NCBI RefSeq assembly: GCF_029784165.1
Contig: NC_073694.1
Span: forward strand, 50,687,674 to 50,751,673
Reading direction: 5' to 3'
Length of the DNA stretch: 64,000 bases
DNA from: Wyeomyia smithii
Lineage: Eukaryota > Arthropoda > Insecta > Diptera > Culicidae
How positions within the stretch are numbered: the first letter of the stretch is position 1; each line of letters begins with the position of its first letter. A model generated the notes under the pieces. That model was not told where the DNA came from. It did not search any database and saw nothing but the letters and a program-made list of their open reading frames with translations. Made by a program: the position numbers and the translations under genes. This document shows positions 10,781 to 22,038 of the stretch, in pieces.

Positions 10781-12985
10781 AATTTCTTGCACATGGTTAA
10801 AATATTGAAAACAATAATAAAAAATGCTATTTTCGCAATTTTAGTGTTTGTATTTACTGTTGAAAAATAGTAATTTTCCTTTACAGTGCAAATTTTACTG
10901 TATATTTCAAGGATCAAATCTTTTATAAAGTGACACATGATATAAAATGGTCCAATTACCTGTGAAAAAGTGTTGTGTCCTCTTGTCAAAATAAAAAAAA
11001 TAGTTTCATTGGAACCAAAACAATTCATATTTAATCAAAAATATGTTCTAATTGGTATTAACTATGGACCTATTGCAATAAGATGCCACAAGTCTTCATT
11101 AGAATATTGATATGTACTACCAAACTGATTGTTTTTAAGATAAACTAGTATAATTTGTACTTTTATAACGACTTGGTTCAGTTTCTGTACAAAATGGCCG
11201 GTATAATTTAAATGGATTTCATGACTCATTCACAGTGCATGGATAAGAAAAACATCTGAACATATATTTTTTGATCTATCCAATTTTTTAACATAGTGGA
11301 CTTTAATATCCACGATATTGAATAGAACTCATAGATAGTGCGCGAGTCATTCGGCAGCAATAAAGTTTTTACTACCAATTTAGACTCACGCTTGTCCAAG
11401 GGAACCAATAACTTATTTCCATTAACGTGACCAACGGGTTTGTCGCTTCTCAGCGTAGGAGTTTTCAGCACTGATTTATAAATCATAAACCTAAGTTCGA
11501 TCGGACACCATCGATACCAAATAATGCGCGCCAAAATGCGAACATTTCGGTATCGATCATTAAGTCAACAATTTTATTACCTCATCTTCTTCGGAGGGAA
11601 TGTTTTCGTCCCATCACAGCAAATGTCGCCTTCGAAATACCAAAGTTCTCGATCTATCCAGACCGGGATCGGTTCGATAGCGATAATTTGATCACATCAA
11701 ATCGACGCTTCGCAATCATTTCATCACCCGAATATCGATATCCAAAACAACCATCATATATCTAGGTAACGCGTAAAATTAGCAAGAAGTTATGCGATAG
11801 ACACCCAACCGATAGGTTCTCATCTCATTTGTAAGTCAAATAGCAAGCGGAAAGCGGCGACACTTCACCTACCCTAAACAACAAAAGTCATTCATAGAAA
11901 TTGTCACGAGATTCACGCTACAAAGCTGACAAGCAGCGCGTTAGTCACTCTAGACTAGACTCTGGAGTGTTGTGCTGTGCTGATGTCGCAGAGGTTAAAT
12001 ATGGCGTAATTAGCTGTGACCGGTCGTTGAACCCAGCGCAACGGGAATCGCTAAATTTGTGCTAAATTCATTTGTTTTTGAATGTTGGTCCCCCATAAAA
12101 ACAACAAGATCCCGGGTTCTGTTGATTCACATGGGATATATTTTACAGCGGCGACCGACGGAATGCAGAAGAAGCTTTTGCAGTGGCGCGCAATTATTGA
12201 TCCTGGCCGGTTCACATTCATCAACCGGTTCGCATGTCGTAAATTCTAGGGTTAAGATAAAAAGTCGGGATTTATGTCCGTGTGTAGCAGGGTGCGAAAT
12301 TGCTAGGCAAATAGTGACGCTGATAAACGGGTGCAGCCGGCGATTGGCATTTAGGAACAACGGCCGCGCCAACTTTGTCCGCTTAATATAGTGTTGATCT
12401 TGTTTTATAGCCGCTTAGTTTGATAAATCCCCCCGTAATAGGTTACCTGCGTTCGTTTTCGAACCACTAAATCACCAGGCGTGAAATGTAATTTCTTTGG
12501 AAAACACAAAATATACATTACATTGCACAGCATAAACTCGTCGAAAAAACGCTGAATTAGGTGAACAATCTTAAGCTGCAATCATTAGTTAAGATAAGTA
12601 TCAAATTAAGTCACTTGTAACAGAGCACGTTTCAACCTTGAACAGATCCAGCAGCATATTGACACATATCCGATCGTTAACGAAGACCGGTCGGATCCCC
12701 ATCGAAGTTCTTGTATACTTTGATAGAGATTTAAAATTTCTTCCTCGATCTCCGATCTACAAACGACATAATATGATATTCAATGATTCGTTTCGGCAAG
12801 CATAATATCATGTTTCAAAACAAAACTACATCTTGATCCGCATAAGCCGTTCATAATGGATTGACTGACGCCACCTGGCATACTTATGTGGAAAGTTATA
12901 ACTAGAAAATATTTTCAGTAACAGTTTTTCAGATCTCTGCGAAAAAATTTAGTAGAGCATAAGTAATGCTTCGATATAAGATCCC
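10781..12985. other. Intergenic DNA without recognised genes
   Basis: AT-rich to 11500, then mixed. A more GC-rich stretch at about 11880-12420 includes an open frame at 12059-12391 with no recognisable motif. No repeats with clear boundaries were seen. Confidence 0.4.
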
Positions 12986-12989
12986 AAAG

Positions 12990-14365
12990 CTAAAATATGA
13001 AACACAGAAAAATGACAGCAAAAGTTTTATTCACATGTTTCCTATTTCAACTGGTATGAAAATGAATTGCCAAATTAGATTGTTATTAGATATTATAATA
13101 TAATAAATCATTGGGTTATTATGCTGAAAATTACGATATTATGAACCAAACTTAATTCGAAACCATACTAAAAAATCAGTTTAAATCGTTTAAATTTTTT
13201 AAAGATCATTATAGACAAGTACCCATTTGAAAATCATTTTGGAATTTAAACTTTAAAATATCTTTAGAATCATTTTGAGATCACTTTTGAATGTTTTCAA
13301 AGGATTTTTAGATCTGTTTTAAAAATACTGTAGAATTATTTCTTATTCACTTTAAGTTTATTCTAGAATCATTTTAGAATTTCTTTGGAATCATTCTAGA
13401 GTCATCTTAAAATAATTTAAGAGTTACTTTACACGGATTTTTTAATAAACGCGGTTTTTTTAATTACCGCGATTTTTCTTACGCGGATTTTTTAACTATC
13501 GCGGTTTTTTACGAGGATTTTTTCTACACGAATTTTTACGAAGTTTGTATCCCCCGCGTAAAAAAAACTTGACTGTAGTATTTTTTTTTTTCATTTCGGA
13601 ATATTTCTTTTAAATTGACTGATTTTTAGAATGATTCAAAAATTTGCTATAAAGTCACTCTATTGCACGTTGGTGTACAGTCTGTGCAACATTTTTGTCA
13701 AAGACGGTGACGTTGAATAAATAAATCAATAAAAGAAAATCATTCAACAATCATTTTTAAAACATCTTAGAAATCAGTTTCAAAGTTATAGAGTTATTAT
13801 TCAAATTTTTTTTACAATCATTTAAGAACAAGTTTAGGATACTTCAGCATTATGTATATTCAAAACACTTTGAAATCATTAAAAAATTATTTGGTAATTC
13901 CATCATAGAATTATTTTAGAGGAATATTTTCCGGAAATTTATTGAAAATATTATAGATTCTTCAAAGAAAGTGCTAAAAGCATACTAATATCATTCTAAC
14001 ATGATTCTGAAGTAATTTTAAAATGAATCAAAATGATCCTCCCTGATTCAAAAAGATTTTATAGTAATCCCGAAAAAAATATAAAATGTTTTTAGGTTAA
14101 TTTTACAACAATCATCTTTTAAAAATAAAATCAAAAAAATTTAGGATTAGTATAAAAAGGTTCAGGAAAAATTTTAAAATGATTCTAAACTGATTCTAGA
14201 ATAATTTCGGAACGATTCGGAAATATTTCGGAAATTATTTTGAATTATTCTCAAAGTGTTATAGAAATATACCAAAATAATTCAAAACCGATGCTCAAAT
14301 TATTCCAATTTAATTCTGATAGGATTTGAAAAAGAATCTATAATTATTAGATAATTACTCTTATA
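12990..14365. repeat. AT-rich domain built from degenerate AATGATTCTAAAA-type words
   Basis: For about 1.3 kb, variants of ATTTTAGAATCATT and its complement recur every few tens of bases in both orientations (for example near 13255, 13370, 13395, 14175). There is no fixed period and no coding. The same texture recurs at 28380-29060. Either an old low-complexity satellite or a simple-sequence expansion would fit. Confidence 0.6.
13433..13565. repeat. Minisatellite of ACGCGGATTTTTT-type units
   Basis: Six to seven imperfect units of about 16-22 bases alternate CGCGG or CGCGA with runs of T. The block ends with CCCCCGCGTAAAAAAAACTT. It interrupts the AT-rich domain. Confidence 0.7.
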
Positions 14366-14370
14366 AACTC

Positions 14371-14562
14371 TTGGTCCCTGTTACAGAAAACGAGCGAGCA
14401 ACTTGTTGTATTAGGGAACGCGAGGGAAATTTGGATGGTGACAGCTAAGTGACAGACAAGCAACTCGTCCAAAATCCAACCGACTCACCATCTGCAATAC
14501 CAAAATTGGTCAGACAAGTAACTCGCCGCTCGCCTCGTTTTTTTTTTGTAATTGGGGCCCCT
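14371..14562. mobile_element. Short MITE-like inverted repeat element
   Basis: The left end reads GGTCCCTGTTACAGAAAACGAGCGAG. Read inward, the right end is GGGGCCCCAATTACAAAAAA followed by AACGAGGCGAG. The matching GG-CCC, TTACA and AACGAG-GCGAG blocks define diverged inverted ends about 190 bp apart. No target-site duplication is evident and there is no coding. Confidence 0.5.
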
Positions 14563-15600
14563 AATCGATTCTAGGAGAATTTTTACAAATAATATAATTA
14601 ATTCTAGGATGATTCGAGCCAGTGGCAGCTGGGATGGATTCGGCAACACTGCTTTTAAAAGTGCAGTCAATCCTACATCGGCTCGTTAACAAAACTAATT
14701 TTAGTGGTGTTATTGGAACTACGGAGTCACGTGTGATAGTAAAATGAACACTTGAACGATGCTACTAAGTAAAGTGAACATGCGGGAGGTAGTTTGAAAG
14801 TGATCTTTTTGTTACTTCCACACTTGTACTTCATACATAGAAAGTGACAATCAAAAGGAGCGTCATTGGCTTCCTATATGAAGGCTTGCATGAAAGCTTG
14901 TGTGCATATCCGAGTGAACAAACAGTGCTGCTGTTTCCAGTAACTGAAGCAAATGCATTGCAAAAAAATGTTTTTATTTCTTTTTTGCTTATAGCTTTTT
15001 TTTTTAATTTATCATTAATATTTTTAGTTTAATATTCTTAGTGCTGCAACTGCGGAGGCGATCGATTGACACATTATTTATTACAAGTTTAGCAATTTGT
15101 CATCAAATTTTAGGTTCTATTTTGATACATACATAGGTTATATTTTGCTACGTATATATGGTAAGATTTATTCATTCTACTAATTGGCACTCCTCTAGTC
15201 AATAAATATAACATGCTATTAAATACGTGTCAATTTTTCTGATATAAATATATAAAATAAATTGAAAGTCTGAAAATTACAATAAAATCTCTAGATTCTA
15301 ATGTTATTCTGAAGCGGGGCTCACCGAATGGAAAATCACTCCGGAATGTACTGTAAGTACTCAGTCACTCTGTAAAGCGTCTTTGGAAGGTCGGTAAAGC
15401 TAACACCTTTTAGATCCCGAAACTAAGATAGTTGCAGAAATTAAAGACAATTGATAATTTTTTTTTATTATTATTCATTACTGCCGGACAGTGAGATCTA
15501 GAAAGGTTTTCTCACGGTAAAAAAGTATAAAGCTTTTACATAGCTCTCGCTTGTGGTTTCTGATCAGCGAAAACAGTTAATTTGCATTTTGCCTGAAGTA
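14563..15600. other. Intergenic AT-rich DNA
   Basis: Long T and A runs. No open frame with family motifs and no bounded repeat recognised. Confidence 0.4.
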
Positions 15601-15604
15601 AGGA

Positions 15605-15642
15605 GTGAATTACCGCTCTTCAAAAAAGAGCGGTAAATCACT
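15605..15642. repeat. Perfect-arm hairpin (16-bp arms, one mismatch)
   Basis: GTGAATTACCGCTCTT and AAGAGCGGTAAATCAC face each other across a 5-6 base A-rich loop. The sequence after it (CACTTTGAAGAACCAGCTC) suggests the border of an old repeat family. Confidence 0.65.
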
Positions 15643-15689
15643 CTCTCACTTTGAAGAACCAGCTCTTGAGATCAGTTCGCGAGCGGATT

Positions 15690-18265
15690 GCCCACTTCTA
15701 GTTGGATTTCGACAATGTACCACGACTTTGGGCTGGCACCTGCATCGACCTCCCTAAAGTAAAGTCGTGTGACTACGGCTTGAAACGGCGAGATGGTACA
15801 CGCTGCAGGGCTCTCCGTCCCGTAAAACCTGGTAGGCAGTATGGTTCGAGTCCATCGCTTGGTGGGAATCAGGCAGAAGTAGGAGATGTTTGTTCCTGGC
15901 TTACGCCGACCAGCAGCGACATAGTTGCTCATTGGGCACTATGGTGGCCTTCCTTAGCCATGACGTCACAACTTCGGCACAAACCACCATGGGACCATAT
16001 GGGCGACTACTCCAGTAGGAGCCTATTTAAATAAGAATGGATTCGTACAAAAACCGAACGATGGGCGCGGAGGAACAACTAAACCCTTTCGCGCGTGGAG
16101 GCATCCACCGATCTCCGGAGGGAAGAAGGCGGAAACACGTCTATATTCACACTGGATATATCGGTAGACGATCCCTTGCTAGTCAAGGCATTCGAAAAGT
16201 CGATGGATATGAGGGCGAGAGTGGCAGCGGCGTTCGAACAGCTCGATGCAATTATCGAGTTCTTGGTGAACTGACGGAACATCTCTGGTGATCTGATCCT
16301 GGGAGGGCGTCATGAAGGCAGTAAGCGCTGAGACGGAGTGGCGACTAAACGACCATCAAGGACTAAGAAGGCGCAAAGCTGGAGGGACCCTTTCATACTC
16401 CAGGCAGGCGTGTCTAAGTACTCTAAAGTTTTGAAGAAAATGAGGAGCGATTTCCAGCTCAAGGACTTGGGGGCGTTTGTGCGGAAATTCGTCAATCTCG
16501 CACTGGCAAGATTATTCTTAAGCTCCGCAGGGCTCCAGGTGCCCAGCCGGTGAACCGGCTGCAAAGCGCGTACGGGAAACAACTGAGTCTGGACCACTGC
16601 TATGCATCGCAGCAGCAGCTATACCAAACAGTCTGTTAGTCGTTGTCGAATATCGCCATCGTATGGGATCCCTAGCGCATCTCTCCCAGAAACAGTAACG
16701 CGAAGAAGTCGAGTAAGCAGCTATATGAACGACAAGCAGGTTCCCTGTTCAGGAGGTTGTGGTGGGTAACTTCAATGGCTGTTAAGTGGAGAAGTCGCTG
16801 TACGAACCAGAAGGGTCAGATCTTGTTGAAGGTTAGATAAAGCTCAACCTTGATCTGGTCAACGTTGAGACCAAAAGAATATTCAGCAAAGATGGTGCGG
16901 AGTCGATCATCGATGGACGTTCTCCAGCCTGGGACTGATCACGACTACTGTTTGTAGCCGATGGCTACATCAATAGCGGTCATTAGTCGGTTTGCTATAC
17001 ATAGTGTAGACCACAACCGCAGCCGATAAGCGACGCGTAGAGCCAATGCTCCAACTGTCTGCGGGTGAAAGACATTGCGTTTCCATGCCGAGGTATTTGA
17101 GAAGGCAATAGAAAGAGAGCTCGAGGGGGACAGTTGGTTCCGTTCGAGTGTTTAACAATTAGTTGGTACAATATCGCGGGCAGTTCCGCAGCCGCAAGGT
17201 TACAGAGTCCGCTTTTACAAGTGGGTGCTCGTGGGATTGAATCACAGTAGAACCAGGCAACCAATGTCGAAGGTTTACTCGCAGACTACCTACGACATAC
17301 TCTTCCTTCAAGCTGAACTGTACAGTAATCCTATAGACTTTTCTGCTAACAAAAATTAATTCTTCTTATAATAAAACTGGTCTGAGTAACATATGATTGT
17401 AATTAGGCGACATTTGTACACGCAAAAGGCATCAGTGTTGTATAATGAATACATGGACAGAGATCGGAATCAGAAGATGTATCATACACACAAAATCGCG
17501 ATGTCTCGGTAAAATTCGGCTTCGAGCTAAGCTGTTTACTTTCCCGAGCCGGTGCGTATCAAAAGCAAGTGCATCCCTAATCACTGTCAGCAAACTAAAC
17601 AGCCAATAGCAAGCCTTGTTGCAACAGGGTTTACTGACGCTGGTGCCAGTAACGTGGAACCGAATGCATATGAATGAAATCAGAGTCGTAGTTAAATTCA
17701 AAATGTTTTGAACAAACCCAATCTCTTTTTGTTCGTTATTGTAATTCGATGATGTTTTTAAATGACCGGATTCACGGAAGGGAAACAGTCAGTTAATATT
17801 TTCATTTATTCATTCATGACCAAAATCATCAGTGTTTGTTGTTGGTTGCACTGCTTCAACGATAGCAGCCTCCTAAAGAACGATACCAATACCAGTACAA
17901 ATCATCATGACGATACCAACACCGGTTGAAACTTTTGAAGTGTAGTGATTTGGAGGTGCTGAATACATTCAAAATACGCTAGAGCATCAAATGCGTTATG
18001 CCCAGCACACATTTGTTGTACTGGTTCCACACTTAATCAGTAAATGCGCTAATTTCGCTCACAAATGATCTGGTTACACACATTCCAATTTTGCGTGTAG
18101 GATGTAGAAATGGAGAGTAAGGTAACTCTTACGAGATCGCCATGGGCGATACCGAAGGGGTATTGGCGCCTGCAAAGCGATTACAAGCAATGCTGGAGCG
18201 TATCATCGAGGGACTCTTTTCACGCCATGAGTTAGGTGTCTGTTCTCCGACTGTCGATTCTCAAG
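15690..18265 (+). pseudogene. Second eroded R1-like non-LTR relic (5' part)
   Basis: An untranslated-like start lies at 15690-16030 and gag-like scraps to about 16560. The endonuclease motif VVVGNFNG near 16755 is followed by SRCTNQKGQILL and LNLDLVNVETKRIFSKDGAE near 16840, the order of the R1-type APE endonuclease. A pre-RT linker (GVLAPAKRLQAMLERIIEG) lies at about 18155-18215 and matches the linker near 5800. All pieces are in different frames and the RT core is missing. The 16960-18095 gap holds no recognised coding and may be an insertion or fully decayed sequence. Confidence 0.6.
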
Positions 18266-18298
18266 TCCGACGTTTCAGTATCTCAAGCTCCAGACTTT

Positions 18299-18450
18299 TA
18301 ATTCGTGAACGGCCATAAAAGCGGCCCTCGAGCTACTCTGGGTAGTCATGTGGAAATACCATTTTCTATCCTTTGAATTCGTGAACGGCCATAAAAGCGG
18401 CCCTCGAGCTACTCTGGGTAGTCATGTGGAAATACCATTTTCTATCCTTT
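18299..18450. repeat. 76-bp tandem duplication
   Basis: Two essentially identical copies (18299-18374 and 18375-18450) start GAATTCGTGAACGGCCATAA and end ATTTTCTATCCTTT. The near-identity indicates a recent duplication inside otherwise old sequence. Confidence 0.9.
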
Positions 18451-18502
18451 GAATTATTCAACCTATGCACGCAAAACTTTTTTTTTTATTTTCAAAGCAA
18501 TA

Positions 18503-18901
18503 CCCGATCAGAAGAGCATAACTAAAAAATTACAGAATTCTATCAACGGGAAATACAAATAACATTTTTTGATACAATTTTGTATTTTCCCATTTGCTTT
18601 TGATAACAAAGTTGAATCTGAATGAGTTACAATAACAAATCCTGAAATAAAGTTGTTCTGAAACAAATCTAACAATTTTTGCGTCTCTATCAAAACCTGT
18701 TGTTTATAACAATGGTTGTCATTATACTGTTTTATGTGCTATCTAATTTTGTTAGAAAACTGATACGCTAGTAACAAAGTTTGATATGATTTCTGTTATT
18801 TTAACACCTAACGGGATCAAAATTAAAACACAATCTGAAAGGTTTTTCACATAACAAACCAACAGCCTCTGTTACATTTTTGTTTTGTCTTTCTGATCGG
18901 G
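18503..18901. mobile_element. TA-flanked MITE (Tc1/mariner-like)
   Basis: The ends are inverted repeats starting CCCGATCAGAA and extending about 35 bases with mismatches. TA lies immediately outside each end (18501-18502, 18902-18903). The interior is AT-rich with many AACAAA/TGTTAT words and no coding. TA target sites with short TIRs fit a Tc1/mariner-type non-autonomous element. Confidence 0.75.
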
Positions 18902-18903
18902 TA

Positions 18904-20237
18904 GCGCCAAATGGCCGTTTAGATAACAAATCTGTTACTTTAAAGGCAATAAAAGCAAAGGCAATAAATTGGGCAATTATAAAGGCAATAAATTTCAAAG
19001 ACCTCAAATGCGTCTTGAAATCACATCACAATCTGTTAGAGAAAAACACAAACATTCGCTTTCTTGCAAGCTATCTACAGCACATAATCATTGGTTCATG
19101 GAAACCTGTTTGAAGATACAAAACTCGTGCCCGTCTAGAACAACATTCGCAACTCCTACAACTCTGATCACATGGTGTTACATATTTTCATTTCAAGTAT
19201 ACACTGGGGAATGAAAAGAAAGTGTTTTAATTAGACATTTGAGATTGACGGTTGAGATTCTGATTATGTGTGAATAAAGGGGACAGAAATGAGCCCGATC
19301 GTTGCATTAATACAATTGAAGCAAATGAAGTCTCGATACACATGCATTGCGTTCTTGGTTGTATGTCTCCGGCAGAAACACATAAAAGCGTGTAGCCGTC
19401 ATGAATTTTGTTACTTTTTGGTTATTAAACTTTGTTTATGATTCGGGGTCATAGAACACAAATAGTAATAAAATGTTGCTATAAAGTAATAAAATCTTTC
19501 TCGTTTCTGTTGGGTGTGAGAATAAATCTTCGTGAATGCGTATCCAAAGATTTTGAATTATTCATCCAATCTCTTTGATGTAGAAGGATGACTTGTGTTA
19601 TATTGATTGTATAGAATATTTAAAAAATCAACCCTTGTTGCTAGCAAACTCTAAATAATCCACAAACAAGCGTGTTTTTCGAAAAAAAAAACTAAATTTT
19701 TCACACTTAATGTTGGAATATTTCAAACATGGTTGCATTTAGAAAGTTAGTCGCCAAGAGCTCTATCGGATTTTTTTATTCTCTAAAATAATGAAATTGG
19801 AAAAATTCTTTGAAACACAACTTTTAAGTAACAAAGAGGCCTACCTTTCTCCATCAAGGATTTTTTTTAAGTTACATATAATGTCAAATTTCAATAAAAC
19901 TAAATTGAGGGGAAAACTGAGTTTTTTTCTCATTCAACGGATTATCTACTCAAATTAAACTCAAATTATTAGAAAACGGATGCATTCATAAAGTTAATTA
20001 TTATAAACTTTTCGATATGAAATGACTATTCAAATTGTTTAAAACTTTTGGGATAAAGGTACGTACTTTAAAAAATGTTTAAATTGCTTTTTTATAAAAC
20101 TCAATTGTCAACAAATTATTCGTTTTTCATTTCTCTATCTAGGTCTTTTGATTAAAAATTTTAATGTTTTAAAATTTCTTAAAAAACACTAAAAGAAAAA
20201 TTCAGCTCTTTTCGTAAATTAAAATTTAGTGTTTGTC
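18904..20237. other. Intergenic AT-rich DNA
   Basis: No gene recognised. AAAGGCAATAAA occurs three times near 18940-18990. The stretch 19640-20230 is strongly AT-rich. Confidence 0.4.
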
Positions 20238-20676
20238 AACCAATGTTTTTGGTCATTTCGAGTTGTGCTCTCGTCGTGTTCGGTCGCAATTTAATTTCGA
20301 TCTCGATAGTGCCGACCAGTTAATCGCTTTCAAGGTCACCGTGCATTGTATTGCGTGTGCACTGCTGCTCGTTGCCGTCGTCTATTGAAGACAAAGGAAC
20401 GCATCATCGCCTATTGCTACCGTACGCCACAGACTGTACGTTGTGTCGCTACTGCGAGAGATCCAGTACCCGGCGTATTGCTGTTTGGCTGTACTGGTGC
20501 TGCTGTGTGACTGGAGCGGCTGCAGCTTTTGCTAGCGGACTCTTGTGTGAAGGACTGGAGATTGGCATCGCCCGTGCGCTGATTGCGGTGGAGAGCGGCA
20601 GCAGAAGATAAGTAGTTTTTTTTCTACAATATTATTTGTTGATTGGCATTTTGCGTGTGTGGCTCACGCGTCCAAC

Positions 20677-22038
20677 ATGGACGACAAACGCGGGGATGAA
20701 AACCCGCTCGTTCTACCGCCTAGCCCTCCCGGATACAGAGCTCCAAGGGTTAAGAATGGAACCCCGCAGGAAGCTACCCATCGGCTTAAGCAGTATCCGG
20801 AGGGCAAAGTTGGTATTGGGGCTGTATTTTTCCGGCCGAAAGTGAAAGCATTGAACACAATGCAAATATGTAAAGATCTGGCACGGTTTACAGCCGTGAC
20901 TGAAATCACCAAAGTACGCCCGAATATGCTGCGTGTTTTGGTGTCCGACCTCAAGCAAGCAAACGAGATTGCTGCTTGTGAGCTCTTCACGCGGGAGTAC
21001 CACGTGTACATTCCAGCTCGCGTAGTTGAGATTGACGATGTGGTCAGCGAATCGAGTCTGACTGTCGAGGACCTGTTGAAGGCTGGAAAAGGCCTTTTCA
21101 AGGATTCTAGCCTTGAACCTGCCAAGATACTTGAATGTAAGCAATTACATTCAGTATCGCTCGACAAGGGTGTAAAAACTTACACCCCTTCAGACTCTTT
21201 TCGCGTGACTTTCGCCGGGTCTGCTCTGCCGAGCTATGTGCTCGTGGACAAGGTGCGTCTGCCCGTGCGCTTGTTTGTACCGCGGGTAATGAATTGCCTC
21301 AAATGCAAACAGTTGGGCCATACGGCCTCCCACTGTGGCAATAAAGCACGTTGTGGCAAGTGCGGAGAGCAACATGCGGATGACGCCTGTAATAAGGGTG
21401 CTGAAAAGTGCCTTTATTGTGGGCAGACTCCGCATGAGCTGTCTGCATGTCCCGCGTACAAACAGCGCCAAGACAAGATCAAGCGGTCTCTGAAAGAGCG
21501 CTCTAAGCGCACTTTCGCAGAAATGCTCAAAGAGGCCGCTGCCACCAAACTGGTTTCCCCGAATCTCTTCGAGGTCTTGCCATCCGATGAGTCTGATTCT
21601 GACGATTCAGTTGAGGAATCTTCTTTTGTTGAACCCGGGAAATCTAGGAAGAGGAAAAACCTTTCTTCTCCTAGGCTTCCTAGGAAAGGACAGAGAAGGT
21701 CTCCATCTGAAGTGACTGATACTAAGAAACGAAAAAGTGCTGTAGAAAATCCGGAGCAAACTCCTCCGGGATTGGCAAAACTGAATTCAAGTAAGGAGTT
21801 TCCGGCACTTCCAGGAACATCGAAAAACCCAACTGTTCCTTCTTTTTCGTCAAAGATTCAGCTAGAATCTGGACTGCTGAAGTTTTCAGATATTGTGGAC
21901 TGGATTTTTGAAAATTTCAACATAACTGATCCTCTTAAAAGTCTTCTGCTGGCATTTCTACCAACAGTTAAAACGTTTTTGAAGCAGTTGACTGCTAAAT
22001 GGCCCCTCCTTGCAGCGATCGTATCCTTCGATGGCTAA
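20677..22038 (+). CDS. ORF1 (Gag-like) of the I-clade element, intact
   Basis: The start at ATG 20677 (MDDKRGDENP) is the first in-frame ATG and gives about 453 residues. The middle third contains three zinc-knuckle-like motifs in a row: CLKCKQLGHTASHC, CGKCGEQHADDAC and CLYCGQTPHELSAC (roughly residues 207-265). A basic, serine-rich stretch follows, then a hydrophobic C-terminus. I-type ORF1 proteins bind element RNA and form cytoplasmic RNP particles. Unlike ORF2 this frame has no interruption. Its TAA at 22036-22038 overlaps the ORF2 ATG at 22031 (ATGGCTAA), a layout suited to coupled reinitiation. Confidence 0.9.
   Translation: MDDKRGDENPLVLPPSPPGYRAPRVKNGTPQEATHRLKQYPEGKVGIGAVFFRPKVKALNTMQICKDLARFTAVTEITKVRPNMLRVLVSDLKQANEIAACELFTREYHVYIPARVVEIDDVVSESSLTVEDLLKAGKGLFKDSSLEPAKILECKQLHSVSLDKGVKTYTPSDSFRVTFAGSALPSYVLVDKVRLPVRLFVPRVMNCLKCKQLGHTASHCGNKARCGKCGEQHADDACNKGAEKCLYCGQTPHELSACPAYKQRQDKIKRSLKERSKRTFAEMLKEAAATKLVSPNLFEVLPSDESDSDDSVEESSFVEPGKSRKRKNLSSPRLPRKGQRRSPSEVTDTKKRKSAVENPEQTPPGLAKLNSSKEFPALPGTSKNPTVPSFSSKIQLESGLLKFSDIVDWIFENFNITDPLKSLLLAFLPTVKTFLKQLTAKWPLLAAIVSFDG

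Noticed and set aside
12059..12391. 110-residue plus frame in a GC-richer patch
   Set aside because: No recognisable domain, no splice context, and an overlapping frame on the other strand; kept only as intergenic.
20664..21471. Minus-strand frames opposite the I-element ORF1
   Set aside because: Antisense shadows of a strongly supported coding frame.
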